Shown: positions 32,279 to 40,831 of the stretch, in pieces
How positions within the stretch are numbered: the first letter of the stretch is position 1
Layout of the letters: each line of letters begins with the position of its first letter
NCBI RefSeq assembly: GCF_000786105.1
Contig: NZ_JTEV01000028.1
Coordinates: forward strand, 1 to 49,734
Direction of reading: 5' to 3'
Source: Bdellovibrio sp. ArHS
Lineage (GTDB): Bacteria > Bdellovibrionota > Bdellovibrionia > Bdellovibrionales > Bdellovibrionaceae
DNA length: 49,734 nt
Made by a program: the position numbers and the translations under genes
Notes under the pieces: model-generated
Seen by the model: the letters and a program-made list of their open reading frames with translations, nothing else
Databases searched by the model: none
What the model was told of the DNA's origin: nothing

Positions 32279-32818
32279 ATGACCAGTCTAGCTCGCTATC
32301 ATGGCAGATCTCCGCGATACATTCTCGACACCGAGGACGAAAGTCTGATTCGTGTCGCGGGTCCCAAACAGGTTCCTTGGGAAGAAGGGACCGAGATCAA
32401 AAATGTCTCGTTAACCGGCCTGGCATTCACCGCGCCCGATGATCTTTGTCCTTTGTTAGGAGAAGTCGTTAAAATTCAATTTGTTCCGCCCGGAGCAAAA
32501 CAAATGGCGTGTTATGGCATCGTCACGCGATTGGAAAACATCTCGGACTCGCGCACGCTGGTGGGAGTCCACTTCTATAAGCTGGAAATGTCTCAACGAA
32601 TTGTTCTGGCTCAGGGCCTGGCTCGGAAGTTTAAAGAAAACCAGGAACGCAGTGAAATCGACGGCCTTTTAAATCGCACCCGTCCCAATATCAGTCTGGC
32701 CAACTTGCCCCAACTGGTGATGATGGGACTGTTGGCGACGCTATGGTGTGGCACCGTCTGGAGCCTTTTGCGCTTCGAATATGTCGGCCTTTACAAAATG
32801 CTTTTGGCTCTTTTTTAA
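32279..32818 (+). CDS. PilZ domain protein with C-terminal membrane segment
   Basis: A 179-residue protein. PilZ domains bind cyclic di-GMP. The first motif RxxxR appears as RYHGR near residue 6, and the second, NxSxxG, as NVSLTG at about 44-49. LVGVHFYKLE closes the barrel. The C-terminal about 25 residues contain a membrane segment (LVMMGLLATLWCGTVWSLL). This start (ATG 32279) gives the domain a usual N-terminus but has a weak ribosome binding site; a GTG at 32201 would add 26 residues. It is convergent with a LysR gene and shares TTAA at 32815-32818. Function downstream of c-di-GMP is unknown. Confidence 0.75.
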   Translation: MTSLARYHGRSPRYILDTEDESLIRVAGPKQVPWEEGTEIKNVSLTGLAFTAPDDLCPLLGEVVKIQFVPPGAKQMACYGIVTRLENISDSRTLVGVHFYKLEMSQRIVLAQGLARKFKENQERSEIDGLLNRTRPNISLANLPQLVMMGLLATLWCGTVWSLLRFEYVGLYKMLLALF

Positions 32819-33714
32819 GATGGCGCCAACGTCTCTTTAAATCTCTTAGCAATAAACTCCGTGAATTTTTTGATTTTTAGCGGAACCTCTTTTTGATCCG
32901 GCGTCACGATGTTGATCGGCACTTCGGGCCCGCGAAGGTTTCTATGAATATGCACTAGGCGCCCCGATCGCAAGTGATCCATACACAAAAATTCAGGAAC
33001 AAAGGCGATCCCCTTCCCTAACAGCGCGAACTCCACCAGCGCCCCGGGATTATTTGCGCGAAAGATATAATTCGGTTTAATGTCCACTTTCTTCGAATCC
33101 GACGCACGCAGCACCTCGATGCCTTTGCCTGACATTCCCACAAACGGCAAAGAGCTGAGCTGTGAAAGTTCCTCCCAGCCGCGATAACGCTCTAAAAAAC
33201 CCGGAGTCGCGACAAAGATGTTTTTGACCGAGCCCACCTTGCGCGCCTTCAAGGAACTGTCTTTCAAGACGCCCACGCGAATCGCCACATCCACAGACTC
33301 TTTCACCAGATCGACATAAGCCTGACTTAGATGCAGCTCAAAATAAACCAACGGATAGATTTTCGAAAACTCATCCAAAAGCGGGGGCAGATTTTTTACG
33401 CCCATGTCATCCGGAGCCGTCACCTTGATCAGACCCGAAACTTCGGCGGTCGCTTCACTGACTTCGTTGGATAAATTTTCGAGCCCTTCGATCAGGCCTT
33501 GGGCCCGCTCATAGAATTGGCGTCCCGTCTCGGTCAGTTGGAATTGCCGCGTCGTTCGATAAATCAACTGCACGCCCAAATCCTTTTCTAAGGCCGCCAG
33601 CTTGCGACTGATCCGGGATTTAGGTTGGCGCATTAACTGCGCGGTTTTCGTGAAGCTTCCGGTTTTAACTAGTCTCACAAAGGTACGGATTTGGTTTAAA
33701 TCTAATTGTTCCAT
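32815..33714 (-). CDS. LysR family transcriptional regulator
   Basis: A 299-residue regulator. The N-terminal helix-turn-helix (about 1-60) has FVRLVKTGSFTKTAQLM and SRISRKLAALEKDLGVQL. The C-terminal effector-binding domain has the two-lobed pattern (LIKVTAPDDMG, DVAIRVGVLKDSSL). It diverges from yceI and the DODA gene across about 100 bases, the standard LysR arrangement in which it autoregulates and controls its neighbour. A palindrome (33722-33741) begins 7 bases upstream of its ATG. The inducer is unknown. Confidence 0.9.
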   Translation of the reverse strand: MEQLDLNQIRTFVRLVKTGSFTKTAQLMRQPKSRISRKLAALEKDLGVQLIYRTTRQFQLTETGRQFYERAQGLIEGLENLSNEVSEATAEVSGLIKVTAPDDMGVKNLPPLLDEFSKIYPLVYFELHLSQAYVDLVKESVDVAIRVGVLKDSSLKARKVGSVKNIFVATPGFLERYRGWEELSQLSSLPFVGMSGKGIEVLRASDSKKVDIKPNYIFRANNPGALVEFALLGKGIAFVPEFLCMDHLRSGRLVHIHRNLRGPEVPINIVTPDQKEVPLKIKKFTEFIAKRFKETLAPS

Positions 33715-33721
33715 ATGTGCA

Positions 33722-33741
33722 ACAGTCTATCGCGATACTGT
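33722..33741. promoter_or_regulatory. Palindromic operator candidate between lysR-type gene and yceI
   Basis: A perfect 10-base palindrome TATCGCGATA (33728-33737) is flanked by ACAG and CTGT, giving a 20-base near-palindrome. Its right half CGATACT recurs at 33768-33774, 35 bases downstream, between it and yceI, as for LysR recognition plus activation sites. Confidence 0.5.
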
Positions 33742-33814
33742 CACCTTACGCAATAATCAAAATCACACGATACTAAACAGGTCTTAACGGACTTAAATAA
33801 AAGGAGAACACATT

Positions 33815-34414
33815 ATGAAAAAGTTAGTACTCAGCGCGTTTGTAACCTTGATCAGCGCCACATCTTTCGCCAAAACAATCCCTGCGGGAACTTACGCCAT
33901 TGACGCCGCCCACTCTAAGATCGGATTTGAAATTCCTCACTTGGTGATTGCCACAGTGGAAGGACGTTTTACCAAATTCGATGGCTCTATCGTCATTGAT
34001 CCTAAGCTGGAAAAATCCAAGGCCAATTTGAACGTGGACGTTGCCACCATCAACACGGACAACAAAGACCGTGACGATCACTTAAAAAGCCCTGACTTCT
34101 TTGACGTTGCCAAGAATCCAAAAATGACATTTGTCACAAAGAAAATTGTCGGAACCGCTGACAATTTGAAATTGATTGGCGATTTGACTTTAAAAGGAAA
34201 AACTAAGGAAGTGACCTTGGATGTAAAATATCTGGGTGATGTGAACGATCCGTTTGGAAATCACAAAGTGGCGTTTTCAGCCAGCGGCCTGATCAACCGT
34301 AAAGATTTCGGTTTGACCTGGAGCAAAGCTGTCGAAGCCGGCCCTGTAGTTGGTGATGAAGTGACTTTGATTATTAAGATTGAAGCCAATAAACCGATCG
34401 AAAAGAAAGGTTAA
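33815..34414 (+). CDS. YceI family periplasmic protein
   Basis: A 199-residue protein with a signal peptide (MKKLVLSAFVTLISATSFA). The YceI lipocalin-like fold shows as AGTYAIDAAHSKIGFEIPHL, VEGRFTKFDGSI and the closing EAGPVVGDEVTLII. YceI proteins bind isoprenoid-like ligands in several bacteria; the ligand here is unknown. The ribosome binding site AAAGGAG is strong. It is followed 4 bases later by the DODA-like gene with the same orientation, and controlled most likely by the divergent LysR protein. Confidence 0.9.
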   Translation: MKKLVLSAFVTLISATSFAKTIPAGTYAIDAAHSKIGFEIPHLVIATVEGRFTKFDGSIVIDPKLEKSKANLNVDVATINTDNKDRDDHLKSPDFFDVAKNPKMTFVTKKIVGTADNLKLIGDLTLKGKTKEVTLDVKYLGDVNDPFGNHKVAFSASGLINRKDFGLTWSKAVEAGPVVGDEVTLIIKIEANKPIEKKG

Positions 34415-34418
34415 TCTT

Positions 34419-35186
34419 ATGAAAATGCCTGTGGTGTTTGTAGGTCACGGGTCTCCGATGAACGCCCTCGACTTGAATCCCTTCACGGAGTCCTTAAAGG
34501 AGCTTGGGAATAAACTTCCCAAGCCACAGGCTATTTTATCTATCTCGGCTCACTGGGAAACCCGCGGCACGCAGGTGCTCTACCATGAAACTCCTCCGAC
34601 AATTCACGACTTCTATGGGTTTCCTAAGGCCTTGTTTGACATGCAATACCCGGCGCGCGGCCCTTTGGCTTTAGCGAAAGAAACACAGGCTCTGGTTCCA
34701 CATTCTGAGCTGACGGTAAAGTGGGGCCTTGATCACGGCACGTGGTCTGTTCTGGTGCACATGTTTCCTGAAGCAGACATTCCCGTCTATCAACTTAGTC
34801 TGGATGTGACAAAAACTGCGCAGGAACACCTGGAAATCGGTCGTCAATTGCGAAGTCTGCGCGAAAAAGGCGTACTTATTCTGGGAAGTGGAAACATCGT
34901 TCACAATTTACGCGTGATCAACTGGAGAGAGCTCAATGCCGCTTACCCCTGGGCCCAAGAGTTTGATCTGGCCATTAAGAAAGCCCTGGAAGAAAAAGAC
35001 GAAACTCTGTTAACTCAATACGAAAAAAAGTTAGGCGAAGTGGCTTCGATGTCCGTGCCCACGCCCGAACACTATCTGCCACTTCTTTACTGTTACGGAG
35101 CCACAGTCCCCGAAGATCGAATCTCTTACCCCTTTGAAGGCTACCAGATGGGCAGCCTTTCTATGCGCTCCGTACTGTGGTCCTAG
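34419..35186 (+). CDS. DODA-type extradiol dioxygenase (YgiD-like)
   Basis: A 255-residue cytoplasmic protein of the class III extradiol dioxygenase family (4,5-DOPA dioxygenase/YgiD). Motifs are VFVGHGSPMNAL, ILSISAHWET, TIHDFYGFP, LDHGTWSVL and LGSGNIVHNL, providing the conserved metal-binding histidines. I use the ATG at 34419 (AAAGG about 8 bases upstream) just after the yceI stop; an earlier in-frame ATG at 34380 would overlap yceI. The natural aromatic substrate is unknown. The lysR-yceI-DODA layout suggests control by an aromatic or redox signal, which is inference. Confidence 0.9.
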   Translation: MKMPVVFVGHGSPMNALDLNPFTESLKELGNKLPKPQAILSISAHWETRGTQVLYHETPPTIHDFYGFPKALFDMQYPARGPLALAKETQALVPHSELTVKWGLDHGTWSVLVHMFPEADIPVYQLSLDVTKTAQEHLEIGRQLRSLREKGVLILGSGNIVHNLRVINWRELNAAYPWAQEFDLAIKKALEEKDETLLTQYEKKLGEVASMSVPTPEHYLPLLYCYGATVPEDRISYPFEGYQMGSLSMRSVLWS

Positions 35187-35232
35187 AAACTGATCCAGGA
35201 GTCTGGTTGTAGCGCGGGGCAAGTGGTCCAGT

Positions 35233-38200
35233 TTAAACGTCCAAAGCCTCATTGCCGACCGCCGCAAATGCCTGCTTGGTCTTTTCACGAACTTCATCGC
35301 GGGTTTTAAACTTATCCATTAAAGAGTAAACCACCGGAACAACAAACAAAGTCAACGCGGTCGAAACAAGGACACCACCGATCAAACAGATCGCCATAGG
35401 TCGCATGGTTTCAGAACCCGCTCCCGTCGCCGTCGCCGATGGAATCGCCGCTGCAATCGTCGCAATCGACGTCATCAAAATAGGACGCAGACGAATCGGA
35501 CAAGCTTCAATCAACGCCGCCTTCGCATCACTGGTTCCGCGATCCCGCACGGTGTTGGTAAATTCAATCAAAAGAATCGAGTTCTTCTTCACGATCCCCA
35601 TCAAAAGAAGCAAACCAATCATCGAGAACATGTTCAACGACTGCCCCGTCAAAAGAAGCGCGAAGAAAGCTCCACTGAAACTGAATGGCAAGGCCATCAG
35701 GATCGTGACTGGATCAATAAATGAATTGAACTGACTTGCCAAAACCATGTAGGCAATAATCAAGCCCAAGACCAACGCAAAGATCAAACTTTGGAAAGAC
35801 TCTTTAAAGGTCTTCGAGCTTCCACCCTGATCAATCATATAGCCGGGCTCTAACATTTTTTTCGCGGCAGCTTCCACGAAATTCATGGCCGCCTGTTGGG
35901 AAACGCCCGGTTTCATATTCGCGGTGATCGTGATCGCCCGTTGACGATTAGAACGCGAAATCGACTGCAGACTGGAACCTTCCACCTCTTTAGTCACACG
36001 TGGAAGCGGAATCAGATTTCCGCGACTGTTACCCACGAATAAAGTTTTGATTTCATCCATGGGCTTGCCCTGATCCAAAAGCTTCACTTTGATATCATAG
36101 CGATGGCCACCTTGCGGATATTCGCCGACTTTCACGCCGCCGATCAGCGCATTCACGGTAGAACCAATCGAATTGATGCTCACGCCGTGCTGAGCCGCTG
36201 CCACGCGGTCTGGCTGTACTTGAATTTCCGGCATCCCCAAAAGATAGTTGGAATCCACGTCGACCATCAGGCCGCTGTTTTCCATCTCTTTCATCATTTG
36301 TTCGGTGTATTTTGCAAGCTTGCCCCAGTCTGATCCTAAAAGAGTAAACTCGATCGGATAACCTCGGCCTCCAGAAAACCCTTGCTGTGATAAATCCATC
36401 AGGACCGGGCGCACATCAGGAATTTTCGCCAGCTCTTTACGGGCAACTTGCATGAACTCCTGTTGCGACAGAACTTTGCCCGAAGCCGGATCTTTTCCAC
36501 GAAGATGTTTTTCTTTCAAGGTCACGAACATCATGGTCGTATTGGCGTCGGAAACACCTCCGCCAAAGCCGCCGATGGCCGCATAGACTTTTTCAACTTC
36601 GGGACGGGCCATCAACCACTTTTCTGCCTGAAGCGTCTGGGCATTAGTATAAGCCAGAGAGGTTCCCACGGGCAGCATCAGACGAGCGATGAAAATACTT
36701 TGATCTTGCGCCGGAGACATTTCCTTATTCAAGAATTTAATCGAAACGAATGAGACCGCCACAAACACCAAAGATCCGACAAGAACCTTCCAGCGATGTT
36801 CAAGACACACGCGCAACCATTTGTCATAACCGACTTTTAAAGACTCCATAAAGGCTTCAAAGGCCCGACCGATTTTTGTGGTTCTTTCACCATGATGAAC
36901 AAAACCCGCACAACGCATCGGAGTGATCGTCAAAGATTCCACCAAAGACAAGAACACGGCGATAGAAATCGTCACCCCGAACTGCATGAAGAACTTTCCG
37001 ATGATACCTTTCATGAAGGCCACAGGCAGGAAAATCGCGATCACGGCGGCGGTTGCTGCCATCGCTGCGAAAGAAATCTCGCGCGCGCCCAGAATCGCGG
37101 ACTCGATACGTCCACGGCCATTTTCATTGTAGCGGAAGATGTTTTCCAGAACCATGATGGCATCGTCAACAACGATACCGATCGCCAAGGTCAAGCCCAA
37201 CAAAGTGAAGGTGTTTAACGTATAACCCAAGAAATAAAGACCGATGAACGCCCCTAACAATGATGTTGGGATGGACAAAAGAACGTTGAAGGTCGCCGAC
37301 CAACTGCCCAAGAAGAGCCAGCAGACAAGTGATGTTAATACGACCGCCAACATCAAGTGCTTATTCAATTCGTGCACCGACTGTTCGATAAATTTGGTGC
37401 TGTCAAAGTTCACATGAATCTTCATACCCTCGGGCAACTGGGGCTGAATCTCTTCAATTTTCAATTTCACTGCTGTCGCGACGGCCACCGCATTGGTTCC
37501 ACGCTGTTTGCGAATCCCCACCCCCAGGGCCGGCTGCCCGTTGAAGCGGGACATGCGAGTGATTTTATCAAGGCCCATGCTGGCGTCCGCCACCTGATGG
37601 ATTTTCACCATATTGGTAGGATCTGCCACCGTAAGACCGGCACGACGACTGATCACGATGGAACGGAACTCTTCTTCCGTTTTTGCCTCCCCCATCGTTC
37701 GCACGTTGAAAGTTTTTTTGTCCGTCTCAATGTAGCCGCCGGGCAGCTCTGAGTGCTCGTTTCTGACTGCATCCATCACGTCGTTGACAGAGATATTGTA
37801 ACGCAAAAGATCTTTAGGGCGCACATGCACACGCATGACCGGGTCCGTGTATCCCCCTAAGAAAATATCCCCGACCCCTTCGACCGTGGTGAAGCGATCG
37901 CGCAGATAATCACGGGCGTAGCTCATCATGAACTCGGGATCGTTTTTATCGTAAGTCAAAGCCAGCCACAAAATCGGCTGATCATCCGGATTTGTTTTTG
38001 ATAAGGTCGGGGGATCTACGTCGTCAGGTAACAGGCGCTGAGTTGCCGCCACCTTGGCCTGAACATCCTGCAAAGCGACGTCAATATTACGATCCAAGTC
38101 AAACTCGACAGTGATGGTTGCATTGCCCGTTTTACTGCTGGACTTGATGGATTGAATCCCTTCCACCGTCATCAAGGCACTTTCAATAGGATCGACGACC

Positions 38201-38385
38201 TGGGTTTCCATGACCTCCGGTGCCGCGCCGTCCAATGTAACGCTCACGTTCACCGTCGGGAAATCGACGTCAGGCATTTGGCTCACGCCCATTCTTGAGA
38301 ACGAGATCAGCCCGAACATCATCAGACCAAACATCAACATCCAGGCAAAAACGGGATTCTTAATCGAAATATCAGAAAGCTTCAT
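35233..38385 (-). CDS. RND family efflux pump, inner-membrane subunit (HAE1-like)
   Basis: A 1050-residue transporter of normal RND length. The N-terminus MKLSDISIKNPVFAWMLM starts TM1. GIVVDDAIMVLENI carries the paired proton-relay aspartates near residue 405, and MGIVKKNSILLIEF the TM10 lysine region; the C-terminus ends cytoplasmic. These pumps are proton-driven and need an adaptor and a TolC-like channel. No adaptor gene is seen beside it; a TolC-family gene is divergent. The ribosome binding site GAGGT is good. Downstream is the convergent DODA gene after 46 bases. Drug or metal specificity cannot be read. Confidence 0.93.
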   Translation of the reverse strand: MKLSDISIKNPVFAWMLMFGLMMFGLISFSRMGVSQMPDVDFPTVNVSVTLDGAAPEVMETQVVDPIESALMTVEGIQSIKSSSKTGNATITVEFDLDRNIDVALQDVQAKVAATQRLLPDDVDPPTLSKTNPDDQPILWLALTYDKNDPEFMMSYARDYLRDRFTTVEGVGDIFLGGYTDPVMRVHVRPKDLLRYNISVNDVMDAVRNEHSELPGGYIETDKKTFNVRTMGEAKTEEEFRSIVISRRAGLTVADPTNMVKIHQVADASMGLDKITRMSRFNGQPALGVGIRKQRGTNAVAVATAVKLKIEEIQPQLPEGMKIHVNFDSTKFIEQSVHELNKHLMLAVVLTSLVCWLFLGSWSATFNVLLSIPTSLLGAFIGLYFLGYTLNTFTLLGLTLAIGIVVDDAIMVLENIFRYNENGRGRIESAILGAREISFAAMAATAAVIAIFLPVAFMKGIIGKFFMQFGVTISIAVFLSLVESLTITPMRCAGFVHHGERTTKIGRAFEAFMESLKVGYDKWLRVCLEHRWKVLVGSLVFVAVSFVSIKFLNKEMSPAQDQSIFIARLMLPVGTSLAYTNAQTLQAEKWLMARPEVEKVYAAIGGFGGGVSDANTTMMFVTLKEKHLRGKDPASGKVLSQQEFMQVARKELAKIPDVRPVLMDLSQQGFSGGRGYPIEFTLLGSDWGKLAKYTEQMMKEMENSGLMVDVDSNYLLGMPEIQVQPDRVAAAQHGVSINSIGSTVNALIGGVKVGEYPQGGHRYDIKVKLLDQGKPMDEIKTLFVGNSRGNLIPLPRVTKEVEGSSLQSISRSNRQRAITITANMKPGVSQQAAMNFVEAAAKKMLEPGYMIDQGGSSKTFKESFQSLIFALVLGLIIAYMVLASQFNSFIDPVTILMALPFSFSGAFFALLLTGQSLNMFSMIGLLLLMGIVKKNSILLIEFTNTVRDRGTSDAKAALIEACPIRLRPILMTSIATIAAAIPSATATGAGSETMRPMAICLIGGVLVSTALTLFVVPVVYSLMDKFKTRDEVREKTKQAFAAVGNEALDV

Positions 38386-38513
38386 TCAGACCTCACCAAA
38401 AAGGAATCTAGGGAATTAATGTAAAATAGTCATTACGAAATTCACGACAGGACGCCCTGCAAAGCCTTGAAATCAAATAAAAATTTGGCCCCCTTAGGAG
38501 GCTAATGGAAGTG

Positions 38514-38542
38514 TTGACAGCGCGGGGGACGGCGGCTATTCC
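38514..38542 (+). promoter_or_regulatory. Candidate promoter for outer-membrane/TolC/lipoprotein genes
   Basis: A perfect -35 TTGACA (38514-38519), a 17-base GC-rich spacer and TATTCC (38537-38542, 3 of 6). A GCGGC/GCCGC inverted repeat (38532-38551) overlaps the -10. The same stretch is also a possible upstream in-frame start region (ATG 38505 preceded by AGGAGG), so its role is uncertain. Confidence 0.35.
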
Positions 38543-38588
38543 TGACGCCGCATTTAAACTAAGTTCAGTAGTATCAAGGGGTGGGATC

Positions 38589-39362
38589 ATGAAACTATCG
38601 CTTCTTTTGGCTCTTACACTTTCAGCAGGTGTGTGCGCGGCTCAAAGCACATCAAAAATCAAAGCCCCCCTTGCTCCGGAACCCACTTTGCGCGAAAAGG
38701 CCATTCAAGAAGCACAATCTGAAAGTAAAAACCAGGTTTCAGCCAGCGACGCGCAAGTTTCTGGAATGCTGACACTTAAAGATCCGCGCCCAGAAGTGGT
38801 GACACGCCCCTGGTCTTATTTCGCCGCTTTTACTGGCCAGACTTTTCAGGCCGAGGGCAACGTCACAAAAGAGGGCGCCGGCACCTTCAACCTTGCCAAT
38901 AACAGCCAAACCTTCATGCCTGGTATCGAGTTGGGAGTCCTCAGTCACCCGCTGCAAACAAAGGCTCTTCTTTGGAAGTTCGGTCTGCGCGCCAAAGCGG
39001 GTTTCAGCTCACAGGAAACCGACGTTCAACTGCAGTCAGGCTATGACATTGACGACGCTCGTTTGAACACGATGATTTTCAGCGGCGGTCCCCTGTTGAC
39101 CCTCTCCTGGGAGCAGTTGCAATGGTTGTCTTTGACGGTGTCGCCGCAATTTGGCAGCGTGAACTACACACAATCCAGCTCTAACGACTTTGCGGCCTTT
39201 TCAAAACAGGCGGGCTTTGAGTCTTGGGGTTACGGATTGGACTTCGCATTTTCAAAAAAATGGTCGGTATTTACAGAATGGTCTCAAAAGAATCTTAAAG
39301 GCAGCAACGAAATCGCACTTCAACGCGACAACTTCGAGTTAGGAACAAAAGTCACATGGTAA
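38589..39362 (+). CDS. Probable outer-membrane protein, unknown family
   Basis: A 257-residue protein from the ATG at 38589, with a signal peptide (MKLSLLLALTLSAGVCAAQ). The mature part has a disordered stretch (20-65) and then beta-rich segments with aromatic residues (PWSYFAAFTGQTF, LLWKFGLRAKAGF, SWGYGLDFAFSKKW). It ends in tryptophan (KVTW). An upstream in-frame ATG at 38505, with AGGAGG only 3 bases away, would add 28 residues before the signal peptide; I consider the shorter form likelier. The stop overlaps the TolC-family start (39356), so the two are coupled. Confidence 0.75.
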   Translation: MKLSLLLALTLSAGVCAAQSTSKIKAPLAPEPTLREKAIQEAQSESKNQVSASDAQVSGMLTLKDPRPEVVTRPWSYFAAFTGQTFQAEGNVTKEGAGTFNLANNSQTFMPGIELGVLSHPLQTKALLWKFGLRAKAGFSSQETDVQLQSGYDIDDARLNTMIFSGGPLLTLSWEQLQWLSLTVSPQFGSVNYTQSSSNDFAAFSKQAGFESWGYGLDFAFSKKWSVFTEWSQKNLKGSNEIALQRDNFELGTKVTW

Positions 39363-40816
39363 AAACATTTCTTGCTCTTCTTAGTACGACAGCTATGCAA
39401 GGAGCTTACGCCCAAGCTCCCAAGGAAATCACTTTATCGCAAAAAAACGTGGCCGAACTGGTTTTAAAGCAAGGCTCTAAAACCAAAGAGGTGAATCTTC
39501 GCTATCAAACATTGCGTTTGACCCCGGTTCAGGCCTTGTCTGCATATGACTGGAATTTGACTGTTGAAACCGGCTTTGAGTACGACAAATCCGTGGGCCT
39601 GTTACAGTCATCCACGGCCGCGAATACTAAGTATGAGCGCTACAAAACCACCGCCAGTCTGCAAAAGAATTTCACCTCCGGAACACTTCTGGGTGTGGAA
39701 CTTAGCCGTCTTTCGCAAAAAGCCGATACGGATGGTTTTGCTACCAATCCTCCTCCCGCGCAGCAGACTCTGGACAGTGCGGGGCTCATTCTTGAGCAGG
39801 CGCTTTTAGGCAATTTCTTCGGGGTTGCGGACCGTGGCAATGTGAATGCCGCCGAATTGACTTATGAATCGCAAACTGTCGCGCGAGCGAATGAATTGGA
39901 AGATGTCGTCTTGGATGCTATCCGCCAATTTTGGAACGCCTATGTTGCGCAAGAAAGCTTCAAGGAAGCTGTGAATTCCCGCGACCGCTATAAAAAGCTG
40001 GTTGATGCGGTAAAAAGAAAAACCTCTTTGGGTTATTCAAATCCCGGGGACTTGCCCCAGGTGCAGGCCGAGTTTGAAACCCGCGAACAAAGAGTCAAAA
40101 CCACATCGCGCGACTACTTAAGCTCCGTTGAAAATCTTTTGACGCTTTTAAATCTAGAGCCGGGAACGGACATCAAGTTTGAAATTCCAAATGAGATCCC
40201 TCCGGTTCCCAAGCTTATCGAAAAAAAGATTGAAGAACTGCGCATGATCCGCGCGCAAAAGCTGAAAGTGGAAGCGGCCAAAGAATCTTTGGCGGCAGCG
40301 GAATCTCTTTCCTATCCAGAGTTGGATTTTGTCGGTCGCGTTTACACCACTGGTGTCGACGAAGATGCCGGCAACTCTTACTCGGAAGTGGTTTCAGGAA
40401 CTCAGCCGAAATACTATATGGGACTTCGTTTCCGTTATTACTTCGGATCTGATTTGCAAAACGAAACGGTCATCAATCGCAAAATGACCAAAGATCTGGA
40501 AGAAACCCGTCTGCACCGTGCGCTTTTGGAAGCGAAGGATCTTGAGTTTCAATCGGAACGCAAAGTGCATGCGGCTTATGCGATTGCAACAAGCTCGAAG
40601 AAGCAGCGTGAATTCCGCGAGCGTGCCTCTCAAGAGCTGAACCGCTCTTACAATCAGGGCCGCACGGATATTCAAATTTTAATTACAGCGATGAATAATT
40701 ATTTCGATTCTGAAGTCCAGTACTACCGTTCCTTGGGTGATTACGCGATTGCCCTGAACGAATGGGCCGCGACCAGAGACGAACTCATTCCTGACGAACC
40801 AGCGACGGGAAAGTAA
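39356..40816 (+). CDS. TolC family outer-membrane efflux protein
   Basis: A 486-residue protein with a signal peptide (MVKTFLALLSTTAMQGAYAQ). It is helical with the two-repeat TolC pattern: a long helical region, then KTSLGYSNPGDLPQVQAEFETREQ (split over about 222-245) and a second repeat with SYNQGRTDIQIL (about 438-449). Such proteins form the trimeric channel-tunnel for RND or MFS exporters. It begins 7 bases inside the preceding gene, and is followed by a lipoprotein gene. The divergent RND gene at 38385 is the obvious partner, but no adaptor is present. Confidence 0.9.
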   Translation: MVKTFLALLSTTAMQGAYAQAPKEITLSQKNVAELVLKQGSKTKEVNLRYQTLRLTPVQALSAYDWNLTVETGFEYDKSVGLLQSSTAANTKYERYKTTASLQKNFTSGTLLGVELSRLSQKADTDGFATNPPPAQQTLDSAGLILEQALLGNFFGVADRGNVNAAELTYESQTVARANELEDVVLDAIRQFWNAYVAQESFKEAVNSRDRYKKLVDAVKRKTSLGYSNPGDLPQVQAEFETREQRVKTTSRDYLSSVENLLTLLNLEPGTDIKFEIPNEIPPVPKLIEKKIEELRMIRAQKLKVEAAKESLAAAESLSYPELDFVGRVYTTGVDEDAGNSYSEVVSGTQPKYYMGLRFRYYFGSDLQNETVINRKMTKDLEETRLHRALLEAKDLEFQSERKVHAAYAIATSSKKQREFRERASQELNRSYNQGRTDIQILITAMNNYFDSEVQYYRSLGDYAIALNEWAATRDELIPDEPATGK

Positions 40817-40831
40817 AACTTGGGGGGAACT

